From: Oscillospiraceae bacterium
Lineage (GTDB): Bacteria > Bacillota > Clostridia > Oscillospirales > CAG-272
Length of the DNA: 64,000 nt
NCBI GenBank assembly: GCA_015064415.1
Contig: SVSG01000002.1
Span: 1 to 64,000, forward strand
Reading direction: 5' to 3'
The position numbers and the translations under genes are program-made. The notes under the pieces were generated by a model. That model ran no database searches, had not been told where the DNA came from, and saw nothing but the letters and a program-made list of their open reading frames with translations. Below, piece by piece: positions 45,815 to 54,203 of this stretch (positions within the stretch are counted from its first letter, which is position 1; each line of letters begins with the position of its first letter).

Positions 45815-46594
45815 TCACAGCTCTGTGATTTGGGCGGGGCTTGCGGCAGAAAGGTGGACATCCGTGCCCGCAAGGGCGGCGCGCACCTCACCGAGCGCAA
45901 GCTCGGGCAGGTTGTTGATCTCGGAAAGGTGGGCCAGCATCAGCCGCTTCATGCCGTGTGCGGCCAGGCGCGTGGCAAAGGCGGCACACTCCGCGTTGGA
46001 CAGGTGCCCGTTGCGGGAGGCGATGCGGCGCTTGAGATCATAGGGGTAGGGCCCCTCCATCAGCATTTGCTCGTCGTGGTTGCACTCCAGCACCACCGCC
46101 TCGCAGCCAAGCAACCCCTCCTCCACGGAGGCGGTGACGCGGCCAAGGTCGGTTGCATAGCCGACGGTGTGCGTTTTTTCTTCGTCCTCGACTGCGATAC
46201 GGTAGCCAACGCTTTCGGCGCTGTCATGCGGCGTGAGGAAGGAGGTGAAGCAAAACGGCCCTACGTGTTCCTCAAAAAGCGGCGGATGGATGACAAGGCA
46301 CTCGCGCAACGGCTCGGTCGCGCGGGGATAGAGCTTTTGCGCGGAGCTCTCGGTGATATGTACCGGTACGGGGTGATGCTTGACAAAAACGTCCAGCGCG
46401 GCGGTGTGATCGCGGTGCTCGTGCGTGAGAAAGATGGCGCTGATGGCATCGGGGGAGGTGCCGACGTCACAAAGTGCCTTGCAAAGGCATCTGGCAGAGC
46501 GGCCCGCATCGATCAGCACGGCGTGCTCGCCCGCGCGAAGCAGCGCCGCGTTGCCGTCCGAGCCGGAGTATAATAATTTGAGAGAATATTTCAT
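45815..46594 (-). CDS. metallo-beta-lactamase fold hydrolase (YycJ/WalJ-like)
   Basis: This 259-aa protein has the MBL metal-binding set: LTHEHRDHTAAL near residue 60, further His/Asp in YATDLGRV and ECNHDEQML, and AHLSEINNLPE near the end. It resembles YycJ/WalJ, a predicted 5'-exonuclease linked to the WalKR locus and often found next to rlmH in Firmicutes. That fits its position here 8 nt before rlmH. The WalKR genes themselves are absent. The start is ATG 46594, where the family sequence (LKLLYSGSDGNA) begins. The ribosome site is weak, with a TGATATG junction to the gene upstream. Confidence 0.85.
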   Translation of the reverse strand: MKYSLKLLYSGSDGNAALLRAGEHAVLIDAGRSARCLCKALCDVGTSPDAISAIFLTHEHRDHTAALDVFVKHHPVPVHITESSAQKLYPRATEPLRECLVIHPPLFEEHVGPFCFTSFLTPHDSAESVGYRIAVEDEEKTHTVGYATDLGRVTASVEEGLLGCEAVVLECNHDEQMLMEGPYPYDLKRRIASRNGHLSNAECAAFATRLAAHGMKRLMLAHLSEINNLPELALGEVRAALAGTDVHLSAASPAQITEL

Positions 46595-46595
46595 A

Positions 46596-47006
46596 TCAGC
46601 GGAACAGATCGAGCACGAACAGATCGAACGTGTCGACAAGGAAGGTGATGACAAGCGGGAAGATGATCAGCATCATCCATTTGGACTTTTCCAGCCGACG
46701 GTTGCCGTCGGCCAAAAACTCCTCTTTTTCCTGCAAGGTCATGGTGTCGGGGAGTTGTTCTACGGTCACGTTTTTGCGGTACAAAAAGCGGTTGTAGATG
46801 AGATAGCCCAGCACGAAGCCGACGAGCAGTGCCATGTAAAGCAGCATCACACAGAAGGAATAAAAGGTTTCATCCGTGAGCTCTGCATAATATAAAAGCA
46901 CCTTGTAAACGCCGAAAAAGAGCACCGTGTTGAGGATAAGGATCAAAAAATAGCGCAGGTTTTTCTTGTCCTTCAAGGGGGAAGGCGGGGGTGTTTGTTC
47001 CTTCAT
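46596..47006 (-). CDS. hypothetical membrane protein, 136 aa
   Basis: Three hydrophobic segments are present: FLILILNTVLFFGVYKVLLYY, FCVMLLYMALLVGFVLGYLIY and WMMLIIFPLVITFLVDTFDLF. The N-terminus is proline-rich and a 35-residue polar loop (VEQLPDTMTLQEKEEFLADG) precedes the last segment. The family is not recognised beyond similar clostridial proteins upstream of YycJ-like genes. It directly precedes and probably couples to the MBL gene. Confidence 0.75.
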   Translation of the reverse strand: MKEQTPPPSPLKDKKNLRYFLILILNTVLFFGVYKVLLYYAELTDETFYSFCVMLLYMALLVGFVLGYLIYNRFLYRKNVTVEQLPDTMTLQEKEEFLADGNRRLEKSKWMMLIIFPLVITFLVDTFDLFVLDLFR

Positions 47007-47048
47007 GATTTTTCCTTTCCTATGTCATTAGTGGCACAACGGTATGAG

Positions 47049-48329
47049 TTATCCGATGACGGTGGCACCGATCCCGCGCACGCGGAGCACGGTGCAGGCG
47101 CCCTCACCGAAGATGCCGTCCATCCGTGCTTTCAGCTCATCGCAGCGGGCGGCAGGGCAGAAGAGTTGAATGGTGCCCGCAAAGCCGCCGCCGTGTACGC
47201 GGAAGGCACCGCCATGCGTTTTGACAAATTGCTCGGCAACGAAAAGCGCCAGCGACAGTCCTTGCTGCTGCGGGTGCGCGGGGGAGTAGACGTTTTGCAG
47301 ATATTGGAACGAGGAGCGGCCGGAGGCAATCACGTGGGCGAAAAAGGCGTCAAGATCGCCTTCGCGCAACGCCGTTTTCTGGCACAGGACGCGCTTGTTT
47401 TCCTCAAAAAAATGCAGGGCGCGCAAAAGAGCGCGGTCCCCCAGCTTTTCGCGCAGTTCTGCAAGGCGCGCGATCAGCGCCTCCTCGCTCGCTTCGCGAA
47501 GAACGGTGGCGCCAAGCTCCTTGGCGACGGCGTGCATTTCGGCGGGAACGGCGGCGTAATCGGGGGTGAGATCGGCGTGATTGCCGCCCGTATTTACGAT
47601 GCAGAGCTCAAAGCCCGCAGCATTCATGTCAAAATCGAGCTTTTCGATCACGGGATCTTCCGCATCTGCAAAATCAATGGCGATGATGCCGCCCGTGACG
47701 GTGGCAAGCTGATCGAGAAGCCCGCAGGGCTTGCCGAAAAATTCGTTTTCGGCGTATTTGGCGATCTTGGCAAGCTGCACGCTGTCCACGCGTCGCTCGT
47801 TGTAAAGCACGTTCTGGATGTGCGCGACCATGATCTCAAAGGCGGCGGAGGAGGAAAGGCCGGAGCCCTTCGGCACGTCCGAGGTCGTGTAGGCATCAAA
47901 GCCGCCTGCCGCAAATCCCGCGCGCAGAAAGCCCTGCGCCACCCCTGCGATAAGGGCCTCGGAGCTGGCAAATTTTTCGGGGATGGGGGCGGTGTAGGCG
48001 GAGAGATCCACCTCGTCCCCGGCAAAGCCCTCGGACTTCAAACGGACACACGTACCCGTGTTTTTTGAGACAACGGCAATGATATCGGCGCTGATCGCGG
48101 CGGCAATGGCAAGACCGCGATTGTGGTCGGTGTGGTTGCCGGAAAGCTCGCTGCGGCCGGGCACAGAGAGCAATAAGATCTCACGCTCGGCTCCGTAAAG
48201 GTCGGCAAACGCGCGAACGGCGTTTTGATAGCGGGGGCGTGCGGCGGGCAGTGCCGCGCCGTACAGTGCAGAAAGGCACGCGTCAAGCGTGCCGTCCTGC
48301 AATTTTTTCAATGCTTGTGTGCAGTTCAT
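47049..48329 (-). CDS. galK: galactokinase
   Basis: This enzyme phosphorylates galactose at C1 for the Leloir pathway. The 426-aa GHMP kinase has the galactokinase signature PGRSELSGNHTDHNRG near residue 58, the phosphate loop VPKGSGLSSSAAFE near 150, and the C-terminal motif VHGGGFAGTIQLF near 380. It is slightly longer than the usual 390 aa because of an N-terminal helix. galT and galE are not in the window. It lies between hprK and a membrane protein, all on the minus strand, so it may be under HprK-linked catabolite control. Confidence 0.9.
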   Translation of the reverse strand: MNCTQALKKLQDGTLDACLSALYGAALPAARPRYQNAVRAFADLYGAEREILLLSVPGRSELSGNHTDHNRGLAIAAAISADIIAVVSKNTGTCVRLKSEGFAGDEVDLSAYTAPIPEKFASSEALIAGVAQGFLRAGFAAGGFDAYTTSDVPKGSGLSSSAAFEIMVAHIQNVLYNERRVDSVQLAKIAKYAENEFFGKPCGLLDQLATVTGGIIAIDFADAEDPVIEKLDFDMNAAGFELCIVNTGGNHADLTPDYAAVPAEMHAVAKELGATVLREASEEALIARLAELREKLGDRALLRALHFFEENKRVLCQKTALREGDLDAFFAHVIASGRSSFQYLQNVYSPAHPQQQGLSLALFVAEQFVKTHGGAFRVHGGGFAGTIQLFCPAARCDELKARMDGIFGEGACTVLRVRGIGATVIG

Positions 48330-48342
48330 GTTGATCCTTTCT

Positions 48343-49275
48343 TTATTCCAAGCCCATCTGTCCCATCAGCTTGCGGTTGAATTCCTCAGCGGTATTATAC
48401 CCCATTTTCTTCTGGCGGTGGTTCATGGCAGCAATTTCCAGAATAATGGCAAGGTTACGGCCGGGCTTGACGGGGATGGTGATGCTGGGGATCTCGATGC
48501 CGAGGATGTCCATGGTCTGATTGTCCAGCCCCAGACGGTCGTACATTTTTCCCTGCACCCAGGGCTCCAGATTGATGACAAGGTCAATGGCCTCGGAATT
48601 TTTGACGGCGCCCATGCCGAAAAGGCGGCGCACGTCCACGATGCCGATGCCGCGCAGCTCCACATAGTGGCGGATGATGGCGGGTGCCTCACCGACCAGA
48701 CGCTTGGCGGAAACGCGCTTGATCTCCACCGCGTCGTCCGCGATCAGACGGTGGCCGCGCTTCACAAGCTCGATGGCGGTCTCACTTTTACCGACGCCGG
48801 AGTCACCAAGCAGCAAAATACCCTCACCGTATACCTCGACCAGTACGCCGTGGCGCGTGATGCGGGGGGCGAGCTGGACGTTCAGAAAGGCGATCAGCGC
48901 CGCCATAAAGGGGCTTGTCTTTTCGCGGCAGACGAAAAGCGGCACGCCGTAATTTTCAGCGGCGTCAAGCATGTAGGGGAAGGGGGTGAGCCCTGTGGAG
49001 AGTATCACGGCAACGGGGCGGTGGCGGAAGAAATCCTCCAGCTTGGCGTTGCGCTTGGATTCGGACTGCTCCTGCAGATATCGATACTCCGTGGTGCCCA
49101 CGATCTGCACGCGGGTGGGATCAAAATTTTCAAAAAAGCCGGTGAGCGGAAGGCCCGGGCGGTTCACCTCGGGGTTGGAGATCACCAGCTCCTCGGGGTC
49201 GGCGGGGGTAAAGACCGTTTCCAGCTTGAATTCGGTGATCAGGCGGGAAAGCGGGATGCTGTATTGCTCGTGCAT
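48343..49275 (-). CDS. hprK: HPr kinase/phosphorylase
   Basis: HprK phosphorylates HPr-type proteins on Ser46 using ATP or pyrophosphate, and removes the phosphate when sugars are scarce. It is the sensor of Firmicutes catabolite repression. The 310-aa protein has the N-terminal lobe and the catalytic Walker A GDSGVGKSETA starting at residue 155. After it come IADDAVEIKRV, the family signature ELRGIGIVDVRRLFG and a C-terminal MNHRQKKMGYNTAEEF. The ATG at 49275 follows AAAGGAGG. A plausible substrate, the Ser46-only HPr-like protein, is encoded at 23083-23313. Confidence 0.95.
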   Translation of the reverse strand: MHEQYSIPLSRLITEFKLETVFTPADPEELVISNPEVNRPGLPLTGFFENFDPTRVQIVGTTEYRYLQEQSESKRNAKLEDFFRHRPVAVILSTGLTPFPYMLDAAENYGVPLFVCREKTSPFMAALIAFLNVQLAPRITRHGVLVEVYGEGILLLGDSGVGKSETAIELVKRGHRLIADDAVEIKRVSAKRLVGEAPAIIRHYVELRGIGIVDVRRLFGMGAVKNSEAIDLVINLEPWVQGKMYDRLGLDNQTMDILGIEIPSITIPVKPGRNLAIILEIAAMNHRQKKMGYNTAEEFNRKLMGQMGLE

Positions 49276-49309
49276 GGCGTTGCCTCCTTTGTGGAGATGA
49301 TATGTCATT

Positions 49310-49338
49310 ATTATAACATACACTTTGCTATTTGAAAA
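49310..49338 (-). promoter_or_regulatory. hprK promoter
   Basis: Minus strand TTTTCA, a 17-nt spacer and TATAAT. The -35 element is weak. Confidence 0.5.
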
Positions 49339-49429
49339 GGGCTTTTTTGATTTTTCTTGCGCGCACGTGTTCACAGTATGTTCACAAGTACGTGTTATAC
49401 TGTTTTAAATTATAAAAAAGGAGCCGAAT

Positions 49430-50623
49430 ATGAGCAAAAAAAATCCGGCGCGTTATCTGGCGCTTTTGCTTGTTTTTCTGACGTTGCTCTCTCTTGGCGG
49501 CTGTGCCGGTTCGACGGTACGCCCCTCCTCCAATGCAAACGAGGTGGTCGCAACGGCTGGGGAGACCGATATTTTATATGACGAATATTACTATCTTGCC
49601 ATGTCGCGTTTGCGCGAGCTGAAGGAGGCGTACAAGGACGAGCCGCTCTCCGAGGAGGCGCTGCGCGCCGAGGTGGAGGCCTTTTTGCAGGAGAATCTGC
49701 TGAACAAGTCGCACGCGCTGATCGAGATCGGCCTTTCCTACGGCATCGACATTGAAAAGGGAGAGATCGCCGAAAACGTGCAGGCGCACATGGACGGTAT
49801 TCTGGCCGATACCTTTGCGGGGGACCGCGACGCTTACGTGGAAAGTTTGAATGCGAATTATCTGACCGATCGCTACGTGCGCACGGTGGTGGCGGTGGAG
49901 AACTATCTGAGCGTGGAGATCATCAAGGCCATGCTGGAGAAGGGCGAGCTGGATGACTCGGACGAGGCGGCACTGAATTTTTTGCGCGGTGAGGATTTCA
50001 TCCGCGTAAGACAGGTCGTGATCAAGGAGCAGATCATCGGCGGGAAAACCATCATGAGCATGGAGCAGGCGAAGGCCAAGGCGGAAAAGCTGCGCGAGAG
50101 CGTGGTGACTGCCACCGACCGTGAGGATGCCATGCGCACGGCCATACAAAGCAGTCTGGACGTGACGGACACCACGGGCGACGGCATTTATTTTGCGCGC
50201 GGCGAGATGGAGGAGAGCTTTGAGCAGGCGGCCTTCTCGCTTGCCGAGTATGACGTGAGCGAGGTGCTGGCGGTGGACGGCGGCTATTGCTTTGTGATGC
50301 GCTTGCCGAAATCCGAGGATTATCTTTTGAAAAATCTGGAAAACCTGAAGGGAAAGACCTATTACATCGTGCTCAACGAAAAGGTGCAGGCAAAGCTTGC
50401 CGCGATGAAATTGGAGATGACCTCCTTTGGAAAATCACTGGATCCCCTGGATCCCGAGCCCATCGACGCCGCGGGCGGTGAGGGCATTGTTGCGGTGATC
50501 GTTTGCGTGTCGATCCTTTTGCCGGTGATCGCGGGCGTGTTTGTGGTGCGCGTGCTGCTGTTGCGCCGCAACGTGAAAAAGGGTGTGCTCCCGAAGCAAA
50601 GAAAAAAGACGAAAAAAGGATAA
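49430..50623 (+). CDS. PpiC-like foldase lipoprotein with C-terminal anchor
   Basis: This 397-aa exported protein has a signal peptide and lipobox LGGCAG near residue 22. SurA-like helices with EDEPL... and NLLNKSHALIEIGLSYGIDI follow. A parvulin-like region near 185-295 carries IRVRQVVIKEQ, DGIYFARGEMEESFEQAAFSL and VDGGYCFVMRL. It ends with a second membrane segment (VAVIVCVSILLPVIAGVFVVRVLLL) and a basic tail, unusual for PrsA-type foldases. It probably helps fold exported proteins. Upstream, GTTCACA occurs twice, 11 bp apart, ahead of a TATACT (49396). Confidence 0.75.
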   Translation: MSKKNPARYLALLLVFLTLLSLGGCAGSTVRPSSNANEVVATAGETDILYDEYYYLAMSRLRELKEAYKDEPLSEEALRAEVEAFLQENLLNKSHALIEIGLSYGIDIEKGEIAENVQAHMDGILADTFAGDRDAYVESLNANYLTDRYVRTVVAVENYLSVEIIKAMLEKGELDDSDEAALNFLRGEDFIRVRQVVIKEQIIGGKTIMSMEQAKAKAEKLRESVVTATDREDAMRTAIQSSLDVTDTTGDGIYFARGEMEESFEQAAFSLAEYDVSEVLAVDGGYCFVMRLPKSEDYLLKNLENLKGKTYYIVLNEKVQAKLAAMKLEMTSFGKSLDPLDPEPIDAAGGEGIVAVIVCVSILLPVIAGVFVVRVLLLRRNVKKGVLPKQRKKTKKG

Positions 50624-50631
50624 AAAGCGCG

Positions 50632-50668
50632 AAAGGGACGGCGGAAAAACTTCCGCCGTCCCTTTTTT
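50632..50668 (+). terminator. terminator
   Basis: AAAGGGACGGCGGAA-aaac-TTCCGCCGTCCCTTTTTT, 15 bp perfect. Confidence 0.9.
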
Positions 50669-50675
50669 ACGGTTA

Positions 50676-50704
50676 TTGACAAAATAAAGAAAGTATAGTA
50701 TACT
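50676..50704 (+). promoter_or_regulatory. promoter of the dCMP deaminase operon with palindrome
   Basis: TTGACA, a 17-nt spacer and TATACT. The -10 element sits inside the perfect palindrome TATAGTATACTATA (50694-50707), which could be an operator. Confidence 0.7.
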
Positions 50705-50756
50705 ATATTCTGTATAATTATATGCGTGCGCGCATTTATGGAAAGGAAGAGCTTTT

Positions 50757-51242
50757 ATGCAGCGTGTTTCCAAAGAGAATTACTATCTGGACATTGCCCA
50801 GACCGTGGCGGAGCGTGCCACGTGCCTGCGCCGTCGCTTCGGCGCGATCATTGTGAAAAATGACGTCATCGTTTCCACCGGATATAACGGCGCCCCCCGT
50901 GGGCGCAAGAACTGCTCGGATCTCGGCTTTTGCTACCGCGAAAGGATGCAGATCCCGCGCGGCGAGCGCTACGAGCTGTGTCGCTCGGTGCATGCCGAGC
51001 AGAACGCCATCATCGCCGCCCCCCGCGATCAGATGCTGGGCGCTACCCTGTATATGGCCTGCACCCTGCCCGACGGCACGCTGGAGAGCGGGTGTAACAG
51101 CTGTATGATGTGCAAGCGCACCATCCTCAACGCGGGCATTTCCACCGTGGTGGTGCGGGACACGCCCACCGAATACCGCGTCATCAACGTGATCGACTGG
51201 ATCGACGACGACGATTCGCTGAGCGGAAAGTTCGGGTACTGA
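50757..51242 (+). CDS. comEB: deoxycytidylate deaminase
   Basis: This enzyme deaminates dCMP to dUMP for thymidylate synthesis. The 161-aa zinc protein has the deaminase motif VHAEQNAI near residue 80 (zinc His and catalytic Glu) and the second zinc motif GCNSCMMCKRTIL near 115. It also has the dCMP-type N-terminus SWDxYYLDIA-like NYYLDIAQTVAERATC. A further cysteine group (NCSDLGFCYRERM) may bind a structural zinc. It heads a run of plus-strand genes through tsaD. Confidence 0.92.
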   Translation: MQRVSKENYYLDIAQTVAERATCLRRRFGAIIVKNDVIVSTGYNGAPRGRKNCSDLGFCYRERMQIPRGERYELCRSVHAEQNAIIAAPRDQMLGATLYMACTLPDGTLESGCNSCMMCKRTILNAGISTVVVRDTPTEYRVINVIDWIDDDDSLSGKFGY

Positions 51243-51243
51243 G

Positions 51244-51852
51244 ATGAAAAAGATCGGCTTTTTGTGCATGCTTTTGCTTGCCGCTTTTCTGCTTGTCGGC
51301 TGCGGTGCGCGCTTTGAGGCGACCAAGACGGGGTACACCGACACCAAAACGGACCGCCATTACACGGCGCTCTCCTCCGCCTTTGAGGCGGCCGCGGGCG
51401 GCGAAACCGTGGGGGAATACGAGGATGAGGAATACGGCCGCGTGGTGAGCTTCCGCGTGATCCCGAAGGCGGATGCCGCACGCTTTCTCACGGACGGATA
51501 CGGTTTTGTGTACTGTGCGGACGAGAGCGAGCCCGATGTGAAAAGCTGGCGCGTGAAGGCGATCCTTGTGTGTGAGGAGGACGCCATCAGCGTGGAGAAG
51601 AACCGCCTCACCGACGAGGGCGTGATCGCGCAGATCCAGACCCTTTGGTTTGAGGGGGAGGAGGGCGACCGCCCGATGGAAAAGGCAACGCACGTCCGCC
51701 GCTTGAAGCTGGCGAGCGACGATTGCCCCGGCATTTACTATTGCTTTAATTATTACGTTTACGAGGATGGGACGGCCTGCTTCTACGACGCGGAAAGTCG
51801 CCGCACGGTGATGCTGCCCACAGAGCTTGTGGCCGCGATCCCGATCATCTGA
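51244..51852 (+). CDS. hypothetical lipoprotein, 202 aa
   Basis: The signal peptide MKKIGFLCMLLLAAFLLVGC ends in a clear lipobox (LVGC), so the protein is lipid-anchored outside. The mature part is mixed alpha/beta with YTDTKTDRHYTALSSAFEAA, GRVVSFRVIPKADAARFL and a Tyr-rich YYCFNYYVYEDG near residue 165. I do not recognise the family. It starts 2 bp after comEB ends and is followed 11 bp later by the phosphatase gene, so it is cotranscribed. Confidence 0.75.
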   Translation: MKKIGFLCMLLLAAFLLVGCGARFEATKTGYTDTKTDRHYTALSSAFEAAAGGETVGEYEDEEYGRVVSFRVIPKADAARFLTDGYGFVYCADESEPDVKSWRVKAILVCEEDAISVEKNRLTDEGVIAQIQTLWFEGEEGDRPMEKATHVRRLKLASDDCPGIYYCFNYYVYEDGTACFYDAESRRTVMLPTELVAAIPII

Positions 51853-51863
51853 AAGGAGTGCGT

Positions 51864-52394
51864 ATGGACACACAGCAAGTCATGGAAAAGCAATGCGACA
51901 ACGCGGGGCAAGCCCCCCGTCGGATCCTGTTTGTCTGTACGGGCAACACCTGCCGCTCCCCGATGGCCGAGGCGCTTTTGAAGGATCGCGCCCGCCCGCG
52001 CGAGGTCTGCTCGGTGGGGGAAAGCACCGACGTGCCCCCCTTTGAGGTCAGCTCGGCAGGGCTTTACGCAAGTGAGGGGGCACCCATAACCCCCGCGGCG
52101 GCCGAGGCGCTCGCACAAGCGGGCGTGGTGGCCACGCCGCAGAATAATTACCCCGCGCATGCGGCGAAAAACGTGAGCGCGGAGCTGGTGGCGTGGGCAG
52201 ACGAGATCGTGGGGCTTACCGCCGCGCATGCGATGGAGCTTTTGATGCGCTTTCCGCAGGCGGCAACCAAGATCCGCACGCTGCCGATGGATATTGCAGA
52301 CCCTTACGGTGGGGATGCCGAGGTGTATCGCCTGTGCCTTACACAGCTGCGCTACGCGCTGGAGCTGGCCTATTTCACGGAGGGTGAGGCATGA
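51864..52394 (+). CDS. low-molecular-weight phosphatase, arginine-phosphatase-like
   Basis: The P-loop ILFVCTGNTCRSPMAEALL near residue 23 defines the LMW phosphatase family, and the general-acid loop DIADPYGG lies near 146. The threonine in CTGNTCRS is the residue that, in YwlE of Bacillus, favours phospho-arginine. Tyrosine phosphatases have isoleucine there. YwlE reverses McsB protein arginine phosphorylation. An 18-residue N-terminal extension and an insertion (EVCSVGESTDVPPFE) make it 176 aa, longer than the usual 150. AAAGGAG selects the ATG at 51864. Near YwlE-type genes the TsaC/TsaD neighbourhood is typical. Confidence 0.85.
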   Translation: MDTQQVMEKQCDNAGQAPRRILFVCTGNTCRSPMAEALLKDRARPREVCSVGESTDVPPFEVSSAGLYASEGAPITPAAAEALAQAGVVATPQNNYPAHAAKNVSAELVAWADEIVGLTAAHAMELLMRFPQAATKIRTLPMDIADPYGGDAEVYRLCLTQLRYALELAYFTEGEA

Positions 52395-52834
52395 CGGCGC
52401 AGCGCTTGGAAAAAGAGCATCTGGCGGCGGTGGCCGCACTGGAGCGCGAGACCTTCAAGAACCCTTGGAGTGAGCAGGCGCTGGCATTGCTTTGCGGCGA
52501 GATGGCCACGGGCGTGGTCGTGATGGACGGCGCGCGCGCCGCCGCATACGGCGGCATGATGTGCGTGGCGGGAGAGGGACAGATCACCAATATCGGCACC
52601 TCCCCCGACTATCGCAGGCGCGGTCTTGGCACGGCCGTGATGGCCGCCTTGATCGCGGAAGCCCAAGCGCGTGGCCTTTGTGAGATCTCGCTGGAGGTGC
52701 GTGAGAGCAACGTGGCGGCGATCGCACTGTATGAAAAATTCGGATTTCGCATGATGGGGAAGCGTCCCCGCTTTTACACCAACCCCACCGAGACGGCGTT
52801 TGTGATGCTGCTTGCACTCGGCGGGGCAGAATAA
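52391..52834 (+). CDS. rimI: ribosomal protein S18 N-acetyltransferase RimI-like
   Basis: This 147-aa GNAT acetyltransferase has ERETFKNPWSEQAL at the N-terminus, the acetyl-CoA loop DYRRRGLGTAVMAAL near residue 75, and SLEVRESNVAAIALYEKFGF near 100, all RimI hallmarks. RimI acetylates the N-terminus of S18 and often sits beside tsaD, as here. It overlaps the phosphatase gene by 4 nt (ATGA) and ends 11 bp before tsaD. tsaB and tsaE, the usual partners, are not present. Confidence 0.9.
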   Translation: MTAQRLEKEHLAAVAALERETFKNPWSEQALALLCGEMATGVVVMDGARAAAYGGMMCVAGEGQITNIGTSPDYRRRGLGTAVMAALIAEAQARGLCEISLEVRESNVAAIALYEKFGFRMMGKRPRFYTNPTETAFVMLLALGGAE

Positions 52835-52845
52835 CGGAGAAAGCT

Positions 52846-53868
52846 ATGTATATTTTAGGAATGGAAAGCTCTTGTGACGAGACCTCTGCCGCCGTGGTGC
52901 GCGCAAAGGACGGGCGTCTTGAGATCCTTTCCAATATTGTGGCATCGCAGATCGAAACCCACCGTCTGTACGGCGGCGTGGTGCCGGAGATCGCCAGTCG
53001 CGCCCATATCGAGGCCGTGACGGGGATCACCCGCGAGGCGCTGGAGGGGGCGGGGATCTCGCTTTGTGACGTGGGGGCCGTGGCGGTCACTGCGTTCCCG
53101 GGCCTCATCGGCGCGTTGCTTGTCGGCGTGAATTTCGCCAAATCCCTGGCATTTGCCAATCATATCCCGCTGGTGGCGGTCAACCATATCAAGGCGCACG
53201 TGGCGGCGGCCTATCTTTCCTGTGAGGCGCTGAAACCGCCCTTTCTTGCCGTGGTGGTGTCGGGGGGGCATACCTCGATCTACGACGTGCGCGATCCGAT
53301 CGATTTTGAGGAGATCGGCGCCACGCGCGACGATGCCGCAGGCGAGGCGTTCGATAAGATCGGCCGTGTGATCGGGCTGCCCTATCCCGGTGGGGCCGCA
53401 CTGGACAAGCTGGCCTACGAGGGGGATGCGCATGCCATCAAGCTCCCCTCGCCCGCGCTTGGAAAGGACACGCTGGACTTTTCCTTCAGTGGCCTCAAGA
53501 CGGCGGCGCTGAATTACATCAATCATTGCAATCAGCAACAGCTTGAGGTGCCGCGCGCGGACCTTGCCGCCTCCTATACCGAGGCGATCGTCGCGGGCGT
53601 TGCCGCGAAGGCCGAGCAGGCGTTGTTGCAGACGGGCCGCAAAACGCTGGTGCTGGCAGGGGGCGTTGCCGCCAACTCGCATCTGCGTCGCCGATTGGAG
53701 AGCGTGTGCGCGGCACACGGCGTCAGCATGTGCGTGCCGCCCCTGTCGCTTTGCGGGGATAACGGTGCGATGGTGGCCGCGGCGGGCTATTTTGAGTATG
53801 AGGCGGGGCATTTTGCCGCGACCGACCTCAACGCCTCGGCGCAAGACCCCGCCAACTGGCGTGTTTGA
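52846..53868 (+). CDS. tsaD: tRNA N6-adenosine threonylcarbamoyltransferase
   Basis: TsaD transfers threonylcarbamoyl to A37 of ANN-reading tRNAs, working with TsaB and TsaE. The 340-aa protein has the family opening ILGMESSCDETSAAVV, the metal-binding NHIKAHVAAAYL near residue 110, VVVSGGHTS near 138, and the nucleotide-binding GAVAANSHL-like GGVAANSHLRRRLE near 270. It starts at ATG 52846 after GGAG. The 335-bp gap after it carries the DnaA-box cluster. Confidence 0.95.
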   Translation: MYILGMESSCDETSAAVVRAKDGRLEILSNIVASQIETHRLYGGVVPEIASRAHIEAVTGITREALEGAGISLCDVGAVAVTAFPGLIGALLVGVNFAKSLAFANHIPLVAVNHIKAHVAAAYLSCEALKPPFLAVVVSGGHTSIYDVRDPIDFEEIGATRDDAAGEAFDKIGRVIGLPYPGGAALDKLAYEGDAHAIKLPSPALGKDTLDFSFSGLKTAALNYINHCNQQQLEVPRADLAASYTEAIVAGVAAKAEQALLQTGRKTLVLAGGVAANSHLRRRLESVCAAHGVSMCVPPLSLCGDNGAMVAAAGYFEYEAGHFAATDLNASAQDPANWRV

Positions 53869-53945
53869 GCTTTGTCAAGCCCTTTTTGCCCTTTTTTGCA
53901 AAAAAATATAATTTCGGCGTTTTGGATAAACTTGAAAAAAATAAG

Positions 53946-54130
53946 TTTTCCACATGACTTTTCCACAGCTTTGTGGAAAAGCCGCCCCTTTTACACATCT
54001 ATGTAAAGATTTACGGGCACTTTGTGAAAAAAAGATGCAAAAAAAGCAAAAAGAAGCAAAATAAAAGCCTTTTTCTGTGGAAAAGCTTGTTGAAACTGTG
54101 GATAAGTGCGTCTGTCAACTCTGTGGAAAA
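53946..54130. promoter_or_regulatory. cluster of six DnaA boxes
   Basis: TTTTCCACA occurs at 53946-53954 and 53959-53967. Its reverse TGTGGAAAA occurs at 53972-53980, 54076-54084 and 54122-54130. The perfect box TTATCCACA (as TGTGGATAA) lies at 54097-54105. Boxes 2 and 3 form a perfect inverted repeat. Between the two groups lies an A-rich tract (about 54024-54068). The rest of the 335-bp tsaD-rex gap is A/T-rich without an ORF. Multiple 9-mers of this type mark origins or DnaA-titrating/regulating clusters. Confidence 0.75.
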
Positions 54131-54203
54131 CCGCAGATGTGTCAAAAATGACTGTTTCAAGGGGTATTGTGCAAAACCACAAAAGGCATTGTGAGGATGA
54201 AAA

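Noticed and set aside
54000-54060. Rex operator upstream of rex
   Set aside because: Only isolated halves (TTTGTGAA, GTAAA-ga-TTTAC) are seen, not the full symmetrical site.
53881-54203. chromosomal origin (oriC) proper
   Set aside because: The DnaA boxes are convincing, but dnaA, dnaN, rpmH and a gene-strand switch are absent, so I call it a DnaA-box cluster only.
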